Shown here in pieces: positions 44,508 through 53,378 of a DNA stretch of 53,378 nt. Source of the stretch: a virus. The position numbers and the translations under genes are program-made. The notes under the pieces were generated by a model. It saw nothing but the letters and a program-made list of their open reading frames with translations, did not search any database and was not told where the DNA came from. The stretch is taken from positions 1 to 53,378 of IMG/VR virus record IMGVR_UViG_3300043398_000164; one strand, given 5' to 3'. Each line of letters starts with the position of its first letter. The first letter of the stretch is position 1.

Positions 44508-46070
44508 ATGTTCCGTAATGTAGCAAGTCAAAAGTTTTACGTGTTCGCCTTTGACGCCACTACCAATGTACCAAAAGTTTCGGACGCCGCGCAAATCACC
44601 GCCTACGTTGCTAAGGACTTTGGCAGCGCCACGGTCCTGTCCGATACGTCCGCCACAGAAGTTGATGCGACCAACGCGCCGGGATACTACGTGTTCGACG
44701 CCGCCCAGGCCGAGACGAACGCGGATACTTTGCTCGTGTCTGCCAAGTCGTCCACGGCGAACATCAAGGTGCTTGGTGCTCCGGCTGTCATCTTCCCCAC
44801 GCCCGCCAACTTCTCCACGCTGTCGGTGGACTCGAACGGTCGCGTTGACGTTATCAAAGTAGCTGGCACAACTCAGACAGCCCGCGACCTCGGCACAAGC
44901 GTACTCTTGTCGAGCGGTACGGGAACTGGTCAGGTCAGCCTTTCGAGCGGCACGGTCACTATCACCGACGCCTCGCTCACGTCGGCCAAGTTTGGATCAG
45001 GGGCCATCACCGCAACAGTCGTCGCCGACGGCGCCATCGACCGCGCCACGTTCGCCGCCGACACCGGCCTCCAGTCGATCCGCAGCAACACAGCGCAGGC
45101 TGGAGCGGCGGGCACGATCACCCTGGATGCCTCAGCCAGCGCCACGACCGACTTCTACAAGGGCGCCGGCATCTACCTCACGGGCGGTACGGGCGTCGGT
45201 CAGAACAGAATTTGCTCGGCCTACAACGGCTCGACCAAGGTGGCTACGATCAGCCCGAACTGGGCGACGAACCCCGACAATACCTCGACGTTCGCAATCA
45301 TTCCCGCGGGCGGCGTACTGACGAGCGGCGACATTGCCGACGCGGTATGGGACGAGGACTTGAGCGGCCACACAACGGCCAGCACGGCCGGCAAGTACCT
45401 CGGCGACCTTGGCACGGTTTCCGTCGCGAACAACGCCCTGGCCGCCAATCTCACTCGCGTAGCCGGCAGTGCCTTGTCTACGTCGTCCGCTCAGATCGGA
45501 GTCAACGTGGTCAACATGGGCGGCAGCGCGCTGTCCACAACATCAGCCCAGGTTGGCGTCAACGTGGTGCAACTTAGCACCGATGCGACGGCCGCCGACA
45601 ATGCGGAATCGTTCTTTGACGGAACGGGCTACGCGGGCACGGGCAATGTGATTCCCACGGTGACGACGCTCACGGGCCATACGGCACAGACGGGCGACGC
45701 CTACGCGAGAATCGGCGCCCCCGTCGGCGCTTCCATCTCGGCGGACATTGCCGCGGGCATCACATCGACCATTGACGGTGTGCTCGACGGAGTTCGCATC
45801 CAGAAGAACACGCAGCTTGCCGCGTTCCCGTTTGTCATGCGGGATTCGACCAATCACGCTCCAGCGACCGGCCTGACCGTTACTGCGACGCGCAGTTTGG
45901 ACGGTGCGGCGTTCGCATCATGCGCCAACTCGGTTGCGGAGGTTGCAAACGGCTGGTACAAGATCACGCTCGCTACAACGGACTTGAACGCCGATACGGT
46001 CGCACTGAAGTTCACGGCGACCGGCGCTGACGCGACCAACATCACAATTATTACCCAGCCGAAAGACTAG
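44508..46070 (+). CDS. Tail-fibre-like beta-rich protein
   Basis: This 520-aa protein has an N-terminal beta domain (SQKFYVFAFDATTNVPKVSD, then APGYYVFDAAQAETNADTLL), a central repeat region (GTVTITDASLTSAKFGSGAI, and QIGVNVVNMGGSALST / QVGVNVVQLSTDAT as near-repeats) and a C-terminal jelly-roll-like domain (FPFVMRDSTNHAPATGLTVT). The SALSTSSAQIGVNVV unit occurs twice. I recall such proteins in many environmental phages, where they are thought to be fibre or baseplate proteins. Specific role unknown. Confidence 0.6.
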   Translation: MFRNVASQKFYVFAFDATTNVPKVSDAAQITAYVAKDFGSATVLSDTSATEVDATNAPGYYVFDAAQAETNADTLLVSAKSSTANIKVLGAPAVIFPTPANFSTLSVDSNGRVDVIKVAGTTQTARDLGTSVLLSSGTGTGQVSLSSGTVTITDASLTSAKFGSGAITATVVADGAIDRATFAADTGLQSIRSNTAQAGAAGTITLDASASATTDFYKGAGIYLTGGTGVGQNRICSAYNGSTKVATISPNWATNPDNTSTFAIIPAGGVLTSGDIADAVWDEDLSGHTTASTAGKYLGDLGTVSVANNALAANLTRVAGSALSTSSAQIGVNVVNMGGSALSTTSAQVGVNVVQLSTDATAADNAESFFDGTGYAGTGNVIPTVTTLTGHTAQTGDAYARIGAPVGASISADIAAGITSTIDGVLDGVRIQKNTQLAAFPFVMRDSTNHAPATGLTVTATRSLDGAAFASCANSVAEVANGWYKITLATTDLNADTVALKFTATGADATNITIITQPKD

Positions 46071-46072
46071 CC

Positions 46073-46573
46073 ATGTTGCTCGTCTGGAATCCACAAGAGG
46101 CAAGCGTCCTGGGCGGCGGTGGACTCACCGTACTGCAAGAGTCGCTCTACGGAACTGTCGGCGGGAACCAAGCGCCAACGGCTGTGCTGCTGTCGAATAC
46201 CACCGTCCCCAACGCCACGGATACCACGGGCGGCTACATCGTTGGGACGCTTTCCTTCACGGACCCCGACCCAGGGGCAACCGGCACGTTCTCAATTATC
46301 GGCGGGGCGGATCAGGCGAACTTTACCACAGATAATCCTCAGGATGACTGGCTGCTCCTCTTGGATGACGGCGTGCTCGACATTGGCGCGCAGGCATCCT
46401 ATGCCGTGACCGTGCGATTCACAGATCAGGGGGCGTTGACGAAAGATCAGGCGTTTACGATTACCGTCGTTGCCGCCGGCTCGCCGGGCGGCGCCATGCC
46501 GGGCGGAGTCAGCGCTTCGCTCCACGGCGGACTCGCGGCGGCGGACTCCCGGCTCATCGTCCTCAGCTTTTAG
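46073..46573 (+). CDS. Cadherin-like adhesion protein
   Basis: This 166-aa protein includes a cadherin-like domain (TVPNATDTTGGYIVGTLSFT, then DPDPGATGTFSIIGG, ending SYAVTVRFTDQGALTKDQAF). The pattern of V-G-T-L, D-x-D and Y-x-V-T-V-x-x-x-D matches bacterial cadherin repeats that bind calcium. It is small and may cap a fibre or bind a host surface glycan. The C-terminus has ADSRLIVLSF, also found (YDRRLILLIGN) at the end of the next protein. Confidence 0.55.
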   Translation: MLLVWNPQEASVLGGGGLTVLQESLYGTVGGNQAPTAVLLSNTTVPNATDTTGGYIVGTLSFTDPDPGATGTFSIIGGADQANFTTDNPQDDWLLLLDDGVLDIGAQASYAVTVRFTDQGALTKDQAFTITVVAAGSPGGAMPGGVSASLHGGLAAADSRLIVLSF

Positions 46574-46575
46574 AT

Positions 46576-47001
46576 GTGGCAATCCCTACCAACACGTCCG
46601 TTCCGACATTCACCGGCAGCCCTGTCGTGGGGCAGTTGCTTTCCGGCGCCAATGGTTCGTGGACCGGCGCGCCGCTCAGTTACGCCTACCAATGGCAGTC
46701 CGCTGAACCAGTCTACGACAACGGCAGCATTGTTACGGACGACGGCGAGATCGTTGTTGACGAGTGGGCGAGCATTGGCGGCGCTACGTCGATCAACCTT
46801 ACCGTGGCTGCTGCGCAACTCGGACTCATGCTGCGGCTCAGCGTCATTGCCACCAACGGTGATGGTGCGAGCGCTCCCGCGTACTCGACTCAAGCCGGAC
46901 CAGTCGCGGCTATCTCGACTTCTGGCACTGGTTTGTCCGCGGCATTTCCCGCCGGCCTGTCCGCCTACGATCGCCGGCTCATTCTCTTGATAGGAAACTA
47001 A
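46576..47001 (+). CDS. Ig-like adhesion protein
   Basis: This 141-aa, Ig-like beta protein (FTGSPVVGQLLSGANGSWTG, then SYAYQWQSAEPVYDNG, then LMLRLSVIATNGDGASAPAY) follows the pattern G-x-x-L-x-x-x-x-G-x-W...Y-x-W-Q-x that is common in phage and bacterial surface Ig repeats. It starts with GTG two bases after the preceding stop. The C-terminal sequence echoes that of the preceding protein, so the two are probably diverged parts of one assembly. Confidence 0.6.
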   Translation: MAIPTNTSVPTFTGSPVVGQLLSGANGSWTGAPLSYAYQWQSAEPVYDNGSIVTDDGEIVVDEWASIGGATSINLTVAAAQLGLMLRLSVIATNGDGASAPAYSTQAGPVAAISTSGTGLSAAFPAGLSAYDRRLILLIGN

Positions 47002-47004
47002 GCC

Positions 47005-47373
47005 ATGCTCCCCATCCCGAAATCCACCGCCACCAGCGGCAAGACGGACCTGCTCACTGGCGAGACTTCTCGCGTGTGGGAGTGCGTCGGCAACTGGTTC
47101 ACCCTCTATCTCCGCGAGGGTTCCACGAACGCCAACGGCTTTCACGCCAGCGACTTATCGCTGTTGAGTTGCCCGATCCGCGACGGCACCTTCAACGCCC
47201 ATGTCGTGAAGAACGAGACGGGAACGCCCACGGCGCAGGTGTTCACTGACGGCTCCGAAAACCTGCTGCATGTGTTCATCGCACCGGGCATGTTCTTCAA
47301 GCTGTCGATGGAAGCGGCCAACACACCGAACATCGACGCTTGGGTGGACGGCCCGGTCGTCAAGATTCACTAG
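47005..47373 (+). CDS. Small beta-rich hypothetical protein
   Basis: This 122-aa protein is beta-rich (LTGETSRVWECVGNWFTLYL, then FNAHVVKNETGTPTAQVFTD, then HVFIAPGMFFKLSMEAANTP) and looks like a compact virion-surface protein. It is the last plus gene before the convergent terminator. No family is recognised. Confidence 0.6.
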   Translation: MLPIPKSTATSGKTDLLTGETSRVWECVGNWFTLYLREGSTNANGFHASDLSLLSCPIRDGTFNAHVVKNETGTPTAQVFTDGSENLLHVFIAPGMFFKLSMEAANTPNIDAWVDGPVVKIH

Positions 47374-47397
47374 AAAATCCCCGGCCGGGGCGATTTT
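47374..47397. terminator. Bidirectional terminator between convergent blocks
   Basis: AAAATCCCCGGCCGGGG is followed by CGATTTT, a nearly perfect 24-bp dyad with an A-run on one side and a T-run on the other, so it can end transcription from both directions. It lies right after the last plus gene. A second GC-rich copy (CCCGGCCGGGG) near 47456 is just before the stop of the minus gene. Confidence 0.6.
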
Positions 47398-47467
47398 GGC
47401 CTGCCGAGAGACGCATTACGCTCCAAAACTCTCGCAGACTGGCCGCGTGGCCTGCCCGGCCGGGGTG

Positions 47468-50400
47468 TTATTTCTTTTTCTTGTCGTATATCTGCACGCC
47501 TTCTCCGAACGTGTTGAGTATCGATAGGGCCGTGCCGGTCGGGATGCCCTGCTCCTTGTAGATGTTCAGAATGTCGCGGGTGTTGATGGGCGCGACGAGT
47601 CCAGCGCCTAGATTCCAGCCGCCTTCAAGCGAAGTGACATTGACGGGCCGGTTGCTAATATCAGAACCCGTTGACAAGTTAATCAGAGAACTCAAGAGCG
47701 GTGACGACTTACCGCGAGCGAACCGCACTTCCTCTTGCAGCTTGTCATAGGGCGACATCTTCTTCACACGCCCACGCTCATCGACGGTTTTGCTGGAGAA
47801 CATGCGGATCGCAAATCGAGTCAGTTGCGAGATGCCTGCGAGCGGATCAATGCGCGTACGGCCAAGTCGAATCTTGCCGAAGTCGGAAGAGCGCGGGTCG
47901 AGCGTGATCGAGAAGTCGTCGCGGTTGCCGAACGCCAGTCCATAGAGGCCGTACCACATCGCCGCCCCGAGCATCGAACGGGCGTATTCTTTAGCAACGA
48001 TCTTCTTGATCGTGCGGTCGCTGCGCCAGAACGGTTCGCCAAGTTCGTACTGAATGCGGCTAAGCAGGAACCGCGGGGCAAATAGAACGAGTCCGGCGCT
48101 GTGCATGTGTTTGTCGGCCGCCCTGAGCGTTCCGCGTCCGGTGCCGACGTTGATAGCATGGCCGAGCATTTTGTACTGGTCGTAAGACAATCCCATTTTG
48201 CCGCCTTGAATGTCGGCAAGCGCGTCGAACGTGTCCGCTCGCATGAGATTGATGTACGTCCTGTAGGCCCGCTGCGATCCAGCCACAAGCGGCACTTTCT
48301 TAAGAAACTCCGACGCCACAAATTCCTCGCGCGATTCCAATGGCATATCGCGTCTGAGGATCGTCATGCCAAGATCGTAGAGGCGGGCGTTGGGCCGCGA
48401 CAGAATCTCTTTCTCAATCGCGTAGTCCGCGCGATCTGACGCGAACGAACGCAACATGGGCTTGAGGTTTTGTGCCGCAATGAGCGGGTGACTCCATAGT
48501 GAATACTTCGACTGGCGCAACACAGCCGATAAGTCCGTTGACGTAATCAGGCCCATGCTTACGTCTTTAACGTCGCCGAGTATTCCCCAAAGAGTCTTGG
48601 GCTTGAGCGCGTCGATGGCGTGGCGAATCTCTTGATGCGTCTTGTCGAGATCGTAGTTGAGCTTGGTCCGCTGCTCGCTCATCACGTCGGCGTGCTTGCC
48701 GTGGCTGGGCAACTTGGTAATCTCGCCGGACTGAATCTTCCGCAGCGTTTCTTGCGCGGCGGCCAATCGCTTCTCCAACGCGACGGTGCGACGAATCTCT
48801 GCGAGCGCGTCGTTGGACGTGGCGATTTCCTGATTCAGTCTGGCGCGTTCCTGGCTGGCTACGTCGGCAAGTCGTGACCGCTGCTGCGGCGATACGTCGC
48901 GGTTCTCGACGCGGTTATTGATGTCATCCAGCTTCTTTTGCAGGGCCGCGATCTTCTTTTGCTCAACCTCTGCGGAACTGCGAATCCCCTTGCGCTCGTT
49001 GATGACCTTGCGCACGGCGCCAATCGCATCGTCGAGATTGGAGACTTCGATTTCGGACGGGCGGTTGTGAACGCGCTCGGGGCTGATTAAGTCCTTGTCC
49101 AATGAGTTCTCGGCCTCGCGGAGCTTCTCGCGGATCACGTCGAGTTCCGCCCGGTTCTTGTCCGTCAGGCCCGGCACGGCGGCGTTCGCTTCCGAGATTT
49201 CATCGAGACCAAGTTGCTTGCGGATTGACGCGACGGCGCTCTTAATCCGCGAGACTTCGCGGTGCTTGACCTTCTTGTCTTTCTTATCGAGCGACTCCAG
49301 CCGCTTCTTGGCACGCTCGCCCTTGTTGGTGAGCGACGCCAGTTTGGCGCGTTCCTCGGGAGTTGGCGCAGTCCCCTTGGCAATCTTGGCCCGCGTGACA
49401 ACGGAGGCGAGGTCGTAGTCCTGGTTGATCGTGAGTTTCTGGGCGGCCAGCGCCCGACCCTTTTCGGTTCCACTCGCACGGGTGGCGCGAGTGAGTGTGT
49501 CGAGGTCGGTTTCGACCTGATTCAGTTCCCCAGTGTCGGCTCGCGTCGGTTCCTTGGCGGCCTTAATCCGCTCAGTCAAGGCGGCGTGTTTGTTCTTAAG
49601 TTCCGCCATGCGAATCACGACGCCAGCCGTCTCGTCGGGAGTAAACGCCCGTGGCTTGTCGAGGACTTCGTTAGCCAATCCCAAGGCACTTTCGGGGATG
49701 CCGTCCCGTTTGGCGTTCAGGAGATTCTCGGCCCAGCCTTGCGTCTCGGCGTCGGGGATTTCCTCCAGGCCCAGCAAGGACCGGTCCCGGTCCACGAAAG
49801 CACGCTTGGCGGCGGTCAGGTTGTCGGTGGACGGCGGCGGTTCCGTTATCGCTGGCGGCTCAACGGGCGGCTCTGGGCGTGCGCCGACAGTCGCAGACGG
49901 CGGCTGCGGAGATTCAACTGGCTGGACGGTCGGTTGGACTGCCTCCACGGGCGGGGCCGCTACGGGGGCTGTGGGGGATTCTGTGACTGGCAGAGGAGGC
50001 GGCAATACATTCCCACTATCCGCTCGTTGTTGATTTAGGCGATTTCCAGTGAATAGGTCATTTTGCACATTGACGGCGCCCTTGGGGCGAACGCCGACAA
50101 GTTCGAGCAGTCTATCTATCCAATCATCAATACGCGAAAGCAAACCACGATTACCACCCCAGGCCTCGGTTGCTTGCGCGGCGAACTCCTCAATCTCCAA
50201 TCCAGTTTGTGGTCGGCGCTTTCCAGGCCTTAGGTACTTGTCTGTAAGTTTCAGGAGTTCAGCGTGAGTAAATAATCCGGTGCGAGTTGCAAGATGAACT
50301 AATTCATGCCGCAAAACATCGTGTTGCGTGCGCCCATCAGCCATCTGCTGCTTGATCCGAATGAGCCCCAACCCGTCATATCGAGTTCCGTCTTTTGCAA

Positions 50401-51895
50401 TAAGAGCACCGCGCCCCGTTTCATACGACCCCTGAACGTCCTCAAATACCTTTCTGTTTTCGGGCGTGTCATCTAGACCGTAATTTTTTAGGTTGTAGGC
50501 AATGCCTTGCTCGGACGTTGCAATCTTGTGTTCTTCAACAAGCCGAACATCACCGGCAGGAAACTTGAGAATGAAACCGCCTTCTGGGTGTTGTGTTATA
50601 TCGACCTTGGCATTTGGCACCGCGCGCTTAACTATCTCGCTAATTCTGGCAACTTCCTGGTGTATCGGAGATTCCTTAATCGCTTCCGCCAGTGCCCGTC
50701 GCTCTTTGTCCGTCTTGGCAATCTCATCGACGCCGGCCGCCCTGGCGGTTGAGCGGGATGGATGTTCGGCGAACGCGCCGATCTTCTCTTGGACTGAACG
50801 CGGCAGTTCCTCCATTCGCTTCGATATGGTATCGACCACCTTGCCCATGAAGGCGTGGACGGCAGGACCAGCGGCGCCAGCTAGAACGGATGGCCCGGCG
50901 ATGGCCTTCATCTGTGCTAGAAGTTCATCGCCGTTGTACTCATGCTCGCCGCCAGCAACGCCTACCATGTACTGCGAAATGGCCTGCCCTTCGCCTTGGG
51001 CCAGTTGCCCAGTAGCTCCACCGGCAATCTTCGCGGGCCACGCTGGGAGTTTGTATTTTTCGGCAACCTTCTGCGCCAACTTACCAACAATGTTGTCCCC
51101 CTCAGCACCGACGAGTTTCGAGAGTCCTGCCCCGAATATCTTTCCACCGGCAATCGTCCACGCGGCATCAACAAGTCCGTGTGCGGCGCCTTGCAGGTAG
51201 GCGTCCGTCGCGGATGTTCCTTGGGCGCGGGCTTGTGCGACATGATTAGCCGCCGTCGTGCCGCCGAAGAACGCCGCCATGCCACTGAGTGTGCCGCCGC
51301 CAACCGCCGCACCATAGATCGACGTAGCCAGCATGTCCACGCCATCTTGAATTGTGTTCTTGACGGCGCTGCCCTGATTGAGATACTCCCGCTTGGCGGC
51401 GTTGGCGCGGCCCGTCGATTGCATTTGCTCGACGGTTTCTCTGGCTCCTGGAAAACCAACCTCGGCGAGTAGCGAACCAACCGCCCCACCAACCGTGTGG
51501 CCGATGGCCTTACCCGCGCCAGCAATTGTCTGGGCTGGAAATGAATTGGTTAGGGCGTTGCCCTCTTCGGCCGCCGCCTGTCCGACTAAATCCATGTTGT
51601 GCTTGTAAATATCAACGCCCGCTTCACGCATGGCATTGTTCTTCGCCAAGAGGCCAGCGTACCAGTCATCCATGCCGGCCATCGGATCGGCAGGCTTTGG
51701 CGGCTCAGCGACATCCGCACCGCCTCCGAATGATTGCGGCGCTGGCGGTGCGGCGACTTCGACAGGCGCACCACCAAATGATTCTTCTGACGATGGGGAT
51801 GTGGCATCAAGTACAATTCCACCAAACCGATCGCGGCCAGACGCGGCTGGCGGCGCGTCGAGAATCATGCCTCCAAAGCGGTCGCCCTGTGCCAT
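47468..51895 (-). CDS. Giant virion-internal (ejection) protein with a zinc-protease motif
   Basis: This 1,475-aa protein has a Pro/Ala-rich start with repeated DRFGG, then a Gly/Ala-rich, partly hydrophobic region (about residues 110-330). A zincin-type motif HELVH lies at about residue 528 in DVLRHELVHLATRTG, with a downstream Glu-rich helix (LEIEEFAAQATEAWGG) that could supply the third ligand. After a Pro-rich linker come long coiled coils (about 680-1120), and a helical C-terminal part with basic segments (RFLLSRIQYELGEPFWRSDR). Layout matches large ejected core proteins of short-tailed phages. It may clear a path through the envelope or cleave a host protein. No lysozyme domain recognised. 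Confidence 0.65.
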   Translation of the reverse strand: MAQGDRFGGMILDAPPAASGRDRFGGIVLDATSPSSEESFGGAPVEVAAPPAPQSFGGGADVAEPPKPADPMAGMDDWYAGLLAKNNAMREAGVDIYKHNMDLVGQAAAEEGNALTNSFPAQTIAGAGKAIGHTVGGAVGSLLAEVGFPGARETVEQMQSTGRANAAKREYLNQGSAVKNTIQDGVDMLATSIYGAAVGGGTLSGMAAFFGGTTAANHVAQARAQGTSATDAYLQGAAHGLVDAAWTIAGGKIFGAGLSKLVGAEGDNIVGKLAQKVAEKYKLPAWPAKIAGGATGQLAQGEGQAISQYMVGVAGGEHEYNGDELLAQMKAIAGPSVLAGAAGPAVHAFMGKVVDTISKRMEELPRSVQEKIGAFAEHPSRSTARAAGVDEIAKTDKERRALAEAIKESPIHQEVARISEIVKRAVPNAKVDITQHPEGGFILKFPAGDVRLVEEHKIATSEQGIAYNLKNYGLDDTPENRKVFEDVQGSYETGRGALIAKDGTRYDGLGLIRIKQQMADGRTQHDVLRHELVHLATRTGLFTHAELLKLTDKYLRPGKRRPQTGLEIEEFAAQATEAWGGNRGLLSRIDDWIDRLLELVGVRPKGAVNVQNDLFTGNRLNQQRADSGNVLPPPLPVTESPTAPVAAPPVEAVQPTVQPVESPQPPSATVGARPEPPVEPPAITEPPPSTDNLTAAKRAFVDRDRSLLGLEEIPDAETQGWAENLLNAKRDGIPESALGLANEVLDKPRAFTPDETAGVVIRMAELKNKHAALTERIKAAKEPTRADTGELNQVETDLDTLTRATRASGTEKGRALAAQKLTINQDYDLASVVTRAKIAKGTAPTPEERAKLASLTNKGERAKKRLESLDKKDKKVKHREVSRIKSAVASIRKQLGLDEISEANAAVPGLTDKNRAELDVIREKLREAENSLDKDLISPERVHNRPSEIEVSNLDDAIGAVRKVINERKGIRSSAEVEQKKIAALQKKLDDINNRVENRDVSPQQRSRLADVASQERARLNQEIATSNDALAEIRRTVALEKRLAAAQETLRKIQSGEITKLPSHGKHADVMSEQRTKLNYDLDKTHQEIRHAIDALKPKTLWGILGDVKDVSMGLITSTDLSAVLRQSKYSLWSHPLIAAQNLKPMLRSFASDRADYAIEKEILSRPNARLYDLGMTILRRDMPLESREEFVASEFLKKVPLVAGSQRAYRTYINLMRADTFDALADIQGGKMGLSYDQYKMLGHAINVGTGRGTLRAADKHMHSAGLVLFAPRFLLSRIQYELGEPFWRSDRTIKKIVAKEYARSMLGAAMWYGLYGLAFGNRDDFSITLDPRSSDFGKIRLGRTRIDPLAGISQLTRFAIRMFSSKTVDERGRVKKMSPYDKLQEEVRFARGKSSPLLSSLINLSTGSDISNRPVNVTSLEGGWNLGAGLVAPINTRDILNIYKEQGIPTGTALSILNTFGEGVQIYDKKKK

Positions 51896-53103
51896 TACTG
51901 CTTCCTGCCGCGAGTACCGGTTTGGGCGTCAATGTATTCTTCGCCGGGAGCGAGGGCGTCATACTCGGCTTGTGTGTTGATTCTCTTGGATCCGCCAGTC
52001 GGCTGCTGACTTCCATCAAGCTGCGCCACCCGCGCCTCGGCTTCCGCCTGCATCTTCAAGAGTGATGGCGTTACAAAGTCGCTTTCAAGCGGCATGGCTG
52101 GCATAGGTCCGCGCGGCGTGCCATCAACGCGGGCCTTGGTTTCAGCGGCGGCAATGCTGGTATTCCACTTCTGAACTTCTCTGCCAAACGCAATGCGAGC
52201 ATCGTTGACGGCCTTCATGGCTGCATAGGCTTGTGAGCGTGCAAACTTAACGGCTTCCTGCTGAATCCTCTGCGACGCCATATCGTCATTGCGTGCTAGG
52301 TCGGCAATGTGGGCATCGTTCTTTCGCACATCTTCATTGAATCCAGTTGTCCTATCCCACTCGTCCTTCTTGGCCTTGAGCGAGGCCGTCAGTAAGTCCT
52401 TCTGAATCCTGGGAACGTCTTTAATCTCTCCACCCGCTTCCAGATATGACGAGATGGCATCGACAGATAGAACTGGCGCTCCTGTGTCTGGTTCTCTCAC
52501 CATATTGGCGAGATTCGCCAATCGCTGTTGCTGCGCCGCGTCGTTCTCCTGATTCGCCAGTTGATCCGGCAGCCCCCACGCCATCCCGTTCTGTTGCTCC
52601 CAGCCTTGGATCGCCGCCTGCATCCCTTGCTCGGTCAGCTTGCCGTTCCGCTGATAATCCAATATCGCCTCGCGGTCGGCCATCGCCTTCTCAAACTGCT
52701 GCGTCTGCCGGAGTTTGGCGATTTGCGCCAATTGCGTGTCGGCGTTCCGCTGCGTGGCTTGCTGCTGGTAGGCGGCGTAGCCCTGATTCTGCATGTCTTG
52801 CTGGGCCAATCCGCCCATGATGCCAAGTTCTTTGGCGTACACGTCGGCCTGCAAGCCTTGCTGGAACTGGTCGGCTCGCTGGGCCATCTGGTCGTAGCCG
52901 AACTGGCGATCAAGTCCGCTCTGCTGCAAGCGGGCCGCCAGCCCGAGGTCATACTGCCGCTGCGATTCGCCAAGCTGCGCGTAGCGCAGTTGCGCCTCGC
53001 GGTTGAGTTGCTGGAGTTCGCGCAGGAGATTGCCGCGTCCCGTGTCAGCGGCAATGCCGCCGGCCAGCGTGGCGTCAGGCGTGTAGACTCGCGTGATGGG
53101 CAC
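51895..53103 (-). CDS. Coiled-coil virion-internal protein
   Basis: This 402-aa protein is Gln/Ala-rich and helical from about residue 25 to 330 (LRELQQLNREAQLRYAQLGE, then QGYAAYQQQATQRNADTQLA), without signal peptide, and ends in a polar tail (INTQAEYDALAPGEEYIDAQ). The ending YDALAPGEEYIDAQTGTRGRK is a pattern I remember at the C-terminus of phage internal proteins and could be an encapsidation signal. Its stop overlaps the giant-protein start. Gene order next to the giant protein suggests it is part of the ejection apparatus. Confidence 0.65.
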   Translation of the reverse strand: MPITRVYTPDATLAGGIAADTGRGNLLRELQQLNREAQLRYAQLGESQRQYDLGLAARLQQSGLDRQFGYDQMAQRADQFQQGLQADVYAKELGIMGGLAQQDMQNQGYAAYQQQATQRNADTQLAQIAKLRQTQQFEKAMADREAILDYQRNGKLTEQGMQAAIQGWEQQNGMAWGLPDQLANQENDAAQQQRLANLANMVREPDTGAPVLSVDAISSYLEAGGEIKDVPRIQKDLLTASLKAKKDEWDRTTGFNEDVRKNDAHIADLARNDDMASQRIQQEAVKFARSQAYAAMKAVNDARIAFGREVQKWNTSIAAAETKARVDGTPRGPMPAMPLESDFVTPSLLKMQAEAEARVAQLDGSQQPTGGSKRINTQAEYDALAPGEEYIDAQTGTRGRKQ

Positions 53104-53112
53104 AGTCGTCTC

Positions 53113-53378
53113 CTAGAAGCCGTAGCGTGGGTATGTGTGCTGGCGGCCTAACCGATTGAACTTGTGATTGGGCTGGAGAAGATATTGCCCGTCGCCCGCC
53201 ACGCCTTGAGCCAGCGGCGTCGGCGCTGCGATGGGACCGTTGCCGTACAGAGGAATCCCGCCCGTGTTTGTCTGCCGTTGTTGGAACGGTTGCTCGGGCA
53301 TGTTCTTGAGTCGTCCCCGTAGCCACCACGGGGGCTGTCCGTAGTAGCCGCCGCCCGGTTGATTGGGGAACGGCCCGC
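53113..53378 (-). CDS. Pro/Gly/Gln-rich small protein, 3' part of a gene spanning the contig ends
   Basis: This is the C-terminal portion of the 159-aa protein that starts at base 341 on the other side of the join; bases 53252-53378 duplicate bases 1-127. The C-terminus ends in a Tyr/Arg-rich stretch (HTYPRYGF). It stops 9 bases before the next minus gene (start 53103). An independent 62-aa ORF can be read from an internal Met, but the continuous frame across the circle makes that a fragment. Confidence 0.75.
   Translation of the reverse strand, partial: GPFPNQPGGGYYGQPPWWLRGRLKNMPEQPFQQRQTNTGGIPLYGNGPIAAPTPLAQGVAGDGQYLLQPNHKFNRLGRQHTYPRYGF
53252..53378. repeat. Terminal direct repeat, right copy
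   Basis: This is the second copy of the first 127 bases. It should be removed when the genome is circularised. It lies inside the coding region of the small Pro/Gly-rich protein gene that spans the join. Confidence 0.95.

Overview
This window is a complete, circularly closed phage genome. Its first 127 bases recur exactly as its last 127, so the unique length is 53,251 bp and one minus-strand gene runs across the ends. It encodes a terminase, portal, scaffold and capsid set, but no recognisable tape measure, tail sheath or major tail tube. It does encode three long virion-internal-type proteins, one of 1,475 aa, so a short-tailed (podovirus-like) particle is the best inference. The host is probably a planctomycete. 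The phage carries a pseudopilin with the N-terminal and H-X9-DG signatures of the DUF1559 family, which from memory is hugely expanded in Planctomycetes. That host call is an inference.

Layout: two divergent gene blocks leave a control region at about 17.2-18.65 kb and converge at a terminator near 47.4 kb. The minus block (18.5 kb down to 1, then 53.25 down to 47.47 kb) holds a ribbon-helix-helix regulator, packaging genes, portal, scaffold, capsid, connectors, fibre-like proteins and ejection-type proteins. The terminase large subunit is interrupted by an intein, and an HNH endonuclease ORF lies inside that intein in a different reading frame. The pseudopilin gene sits inside this block on the opposite strand with its own sigma70-like promoter, as a moron.

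The plus block begins with about ten small unknown genes (18.65-23.1 kb), many preceded by the same AGGGGAA leader. It continues with a small serine recombinase and a nonapeptide-repeat protein (23.2-24.9 kb). Next comes a recombination and replication segment: HNH nuclease, YqaJ exonuclease, RecT-like annealing protein, a putative replication initiator full of CTCGAG sites and a CGAAC pentamer array, and RusA resolvase (25.3-31.4 kb). An accessory segment follows with an alpha/beta-hydrolase-like protein, HTH proteins and a cytosine-C5 methyltransferase whose DNA also carries a second plausible protein in another frame. After a strong intrinsic terminator at 34.8 kb comes a membrane and secreted-protein segment (34.9-39.3 kb) with a papain-like protease and small membrane proteins, probably lysis or envelope functions. 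Last is a run of adsorption proteins (39.3-47.4 kb) interrupted by an antisense HNH gene.

Most genes are tightly packed, many with ATGA or GTGA overlaps that suggest translational coupling. The most unusual elements are the out-of-frame endonuclease inside the intein, the phage-borne H-X9-DG pseudopilin, the two-frame methyltransferase gene and the CTCGAG-rich initiator gene that probably holds the replication origin.
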